Program-made: the position numbers and the translations under genes
Notes under the pieces: model-generated
What the model was told of the DNA's origin: nothing
What the model saw: only the letters and a program-made list of their open reading frames with translations
Database searches by the model: none
In this document: positions 22,399 to 23,357 of the stretch, piece after piece
Numbering within the stretch: position 1 is the first letter of the stretch
How the letters are laid out: every line of letters starts with the position of its first letter
From: Roseiflexaceae bacterium UBA965
Lineage (GTDB): Bacteria; Chloroflexota; Chloroflexia; Chloroflexales; Roseiflexaceae
DNA length: 23,357 nt
NCBI GenBank assembly: GCA_002292925.1
Contig: DBCF01000128.1
Location: forward strand, 1 to 23,357
Reading direction: 5' to 3'

Positions 22399-23316
22399 AT
22401 GAGTATTGCCGTATTTGGTAGCATCAACATGGATTTGGTGGTGCGCTCACCCCACATCCCCGTGCCGGGCGAAACGATTTTGGGGAGTGATTTCGTGACG
22501 GTACCGGGGGGTAAAGGGGCCAATCAAGCGGTGGCAGCCGCCCAACTCGGTCTGCCAGTGCACTTGATTGGGGCGGTGGGCGATGATGGCTTTGGGCAAC
22601 AATTACGTCAAAGCCTGCGCGACTATGCCGTCGATATTACGCATGTACAGACCATCCGTGGGGCGTCAGGAGTGGCGTTGATTACCGTCGACGACAAAGG
22701 CGAAAACACGATTGTGGTGGCGTCAGGGGCTAATATGCGCATGACACCTGGCATCCTCGATGCCGTCGCATTGGCGCTCGATGATTCCAAATCACTGCTG
22801 TTGCAACTCGAAGTGCCGTATGATTTGGTGCTGACGGCGGCGCATTTGGCCAAACGACGCAACTTGATGGTCATCCTCGACCCGGCCCCGGCCCCACAAA
22901 AACCATTGCCGGCTGAGTTGTATGCGCTGGCCGACATTATTACCCCCAACGAAAACGAAACACTGGCACTAACAGGCATCGCACCCGTAGACGATGCGAG
23001 TGCCGCCGCCGCCGCCAATGTACTCCACCAGCGTGGCGCTCAACATGTGGTGATTAAGCGTGGCGCCCAAGGAGTGGTATGGAGTCATGCCGGCCAACAA
23101 CAAATCATCCCGACCTTTGTGGTACCAGCAGTTGATACCGTGGCTGCAGGTGATTGCTACAACGGCGCCTTGGCCGTAGCGCTCCACGATGGTATGTTGA
23201 TGCCGGTGGCGTTGCGGTTTGCGGCGGCCAGTGCCGCCATTGCGGTGACCCGCCGCGGCGCGCAGAGCTCAATGCCCAACCGCCGTGAGGTGTTGGCGTT
23301 GTTGGGGCAGGCTTAG
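22399..23316 (+). CDS. rbsK: Ribokinase-family (PfkB) sugar kinase
   Basis: The 305-aa length fits ribokinase. The N-terminal substrate site starts GSINMDLVV, and the PfkB signature 1 region has PGGKGANQAVAAAQLG (residues 36-51). The C-terminal signature is DTVAAGDCYNGALA with the catalytic base Asp252; the usual DTTGAGDTFNGA has several substitutions here. The enzyme phosphorylates ribose, or a related sugar or nucleoside, at the primary hydroxyl using ATP in the cytoplasm. AAAGGAGA lies 5 bp before the ATG. No ribose transporter or RbsD gene is adjacent in the window, so the symbol rests on similarity to ribokinase only. Confidence 0.85.
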   Translation: MSIAVFGSINMDLVVRSPHIPVPGETILGSDFVTVPGGKGANQAVAAAQLGLPVHLIGAVGDDGFGQQLRQSLRDYAVDITHVQTIRGASGVALITVDDKGENTIVVASGANMRMTPGILDAVALALDDSKSLLLQLEVPYDLVLTAAHLAKRRNLMVILDPAPAPQKPLPAELYALADIITPNENETLALTGIAPVDDASAAAAANVLHQRGAQHVVIKRGAQGVVWSHAGQQQIIPTFVVPAVDTVAAGDCYNGALAVALHDGMLMPVALRFAAASAAIAVTRRGAQSSMPNRREVLALLGQA

Positions 23317-23336
23317 TGACATGGATTGTCATATGT

Positions 23337-23357
23337 CTCGCACAGAGCACGCAGAGG
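23337..23357. repeat. Dispersed short repeat, copy 2 (runs to window end)
   Basis: This matches the copy at 21533-21553 at 19 of 21 positions in the same orientation. The window ends inside or directly after it, so its full length is unknown. Confidence 0.6.

Overview
The window looks like chromosomal DNA of a filamentous member of the Chloroflexota, class Chloroflexia (Herpetosiphon- or Chloroflexus-like). The main reason is a complete, collinear alternative complex III operon (actA-B-C-D-E-F) in which the ActB molybdopterin-like and iron-sulfur parts are one polypeptide. This is accompanied by a monocistronic sucD, a Bacteroidetes-type arginine decarboxylase homologue and a HerA-like ATPase. 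The genus is inferred. No phage, CRISPR, transposase, tRNA or rRNA genes were seen.

Layout. Positions 1-1282 hold two tandem Gfo/Idh/MocA oxidoreductases; the first is only its last 44 codons. A 274-bp gap with a series of RNA-hairpin-capable inverted repeats leads into the act operon (1557-9129). The operon encodes a quinol:electron-acceptor oxidoreductase: a pentaheme cytochrome, a TAT-exported Fe-S subunit, two NrfD-like quinone-binding membrane subunits, a two-helix membrane subunit and a monoheme lipoprotein. It ends at a strong terminator. A 650-bp non-coding stretch follows, with ten perfect copies of a heptanucleotide, an AT-rich block and a 23-bp palindrome. Next come an unassigned multi-helix membrane protein, a small convergent 72-aa gene, sucD and a MaoC-like hydratase.

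From 13149 the genes are mostly on the minus strand: a group 1/2-type sigma-70 factor with a large non-conserved insert, a long-chain polyprenyl diphosphate synthase, and a histidine phosphatase diverging from a TPR-like membrane protein. These are followed by a HerA/DUF87 ATPase and a fold-III PLP decarboxylase (probably arginine decarboxylase). The window closes on the plus strand with an M23 lipoprotein and a ribokinase-family sugar kinase. Polyprenyl synthase (quinone side chain), complex III and succinyl-CoA synthetase together serve respiratory metabolism.

The most interesting region is 20973-21515, upstream of the decarboxylase. A near-consensus promoter starts a leader of about 315 nt with several nested hairpins that ends in an intrinsic terminator. 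Beyond the terminator lies a previously unlisted 37-codon ORF with a very strong ribosome binding site and seven arginine codons. Its stop codon sits just before a sequence complementary to the decarboxylase Shine-Dalgarno. This has the layout of a two-level attenuation system, but the function is inferred. A second pattern is a repeated promoter architecture: a -35 box, a 16-bp spacer and TGC directly before the -10 box.
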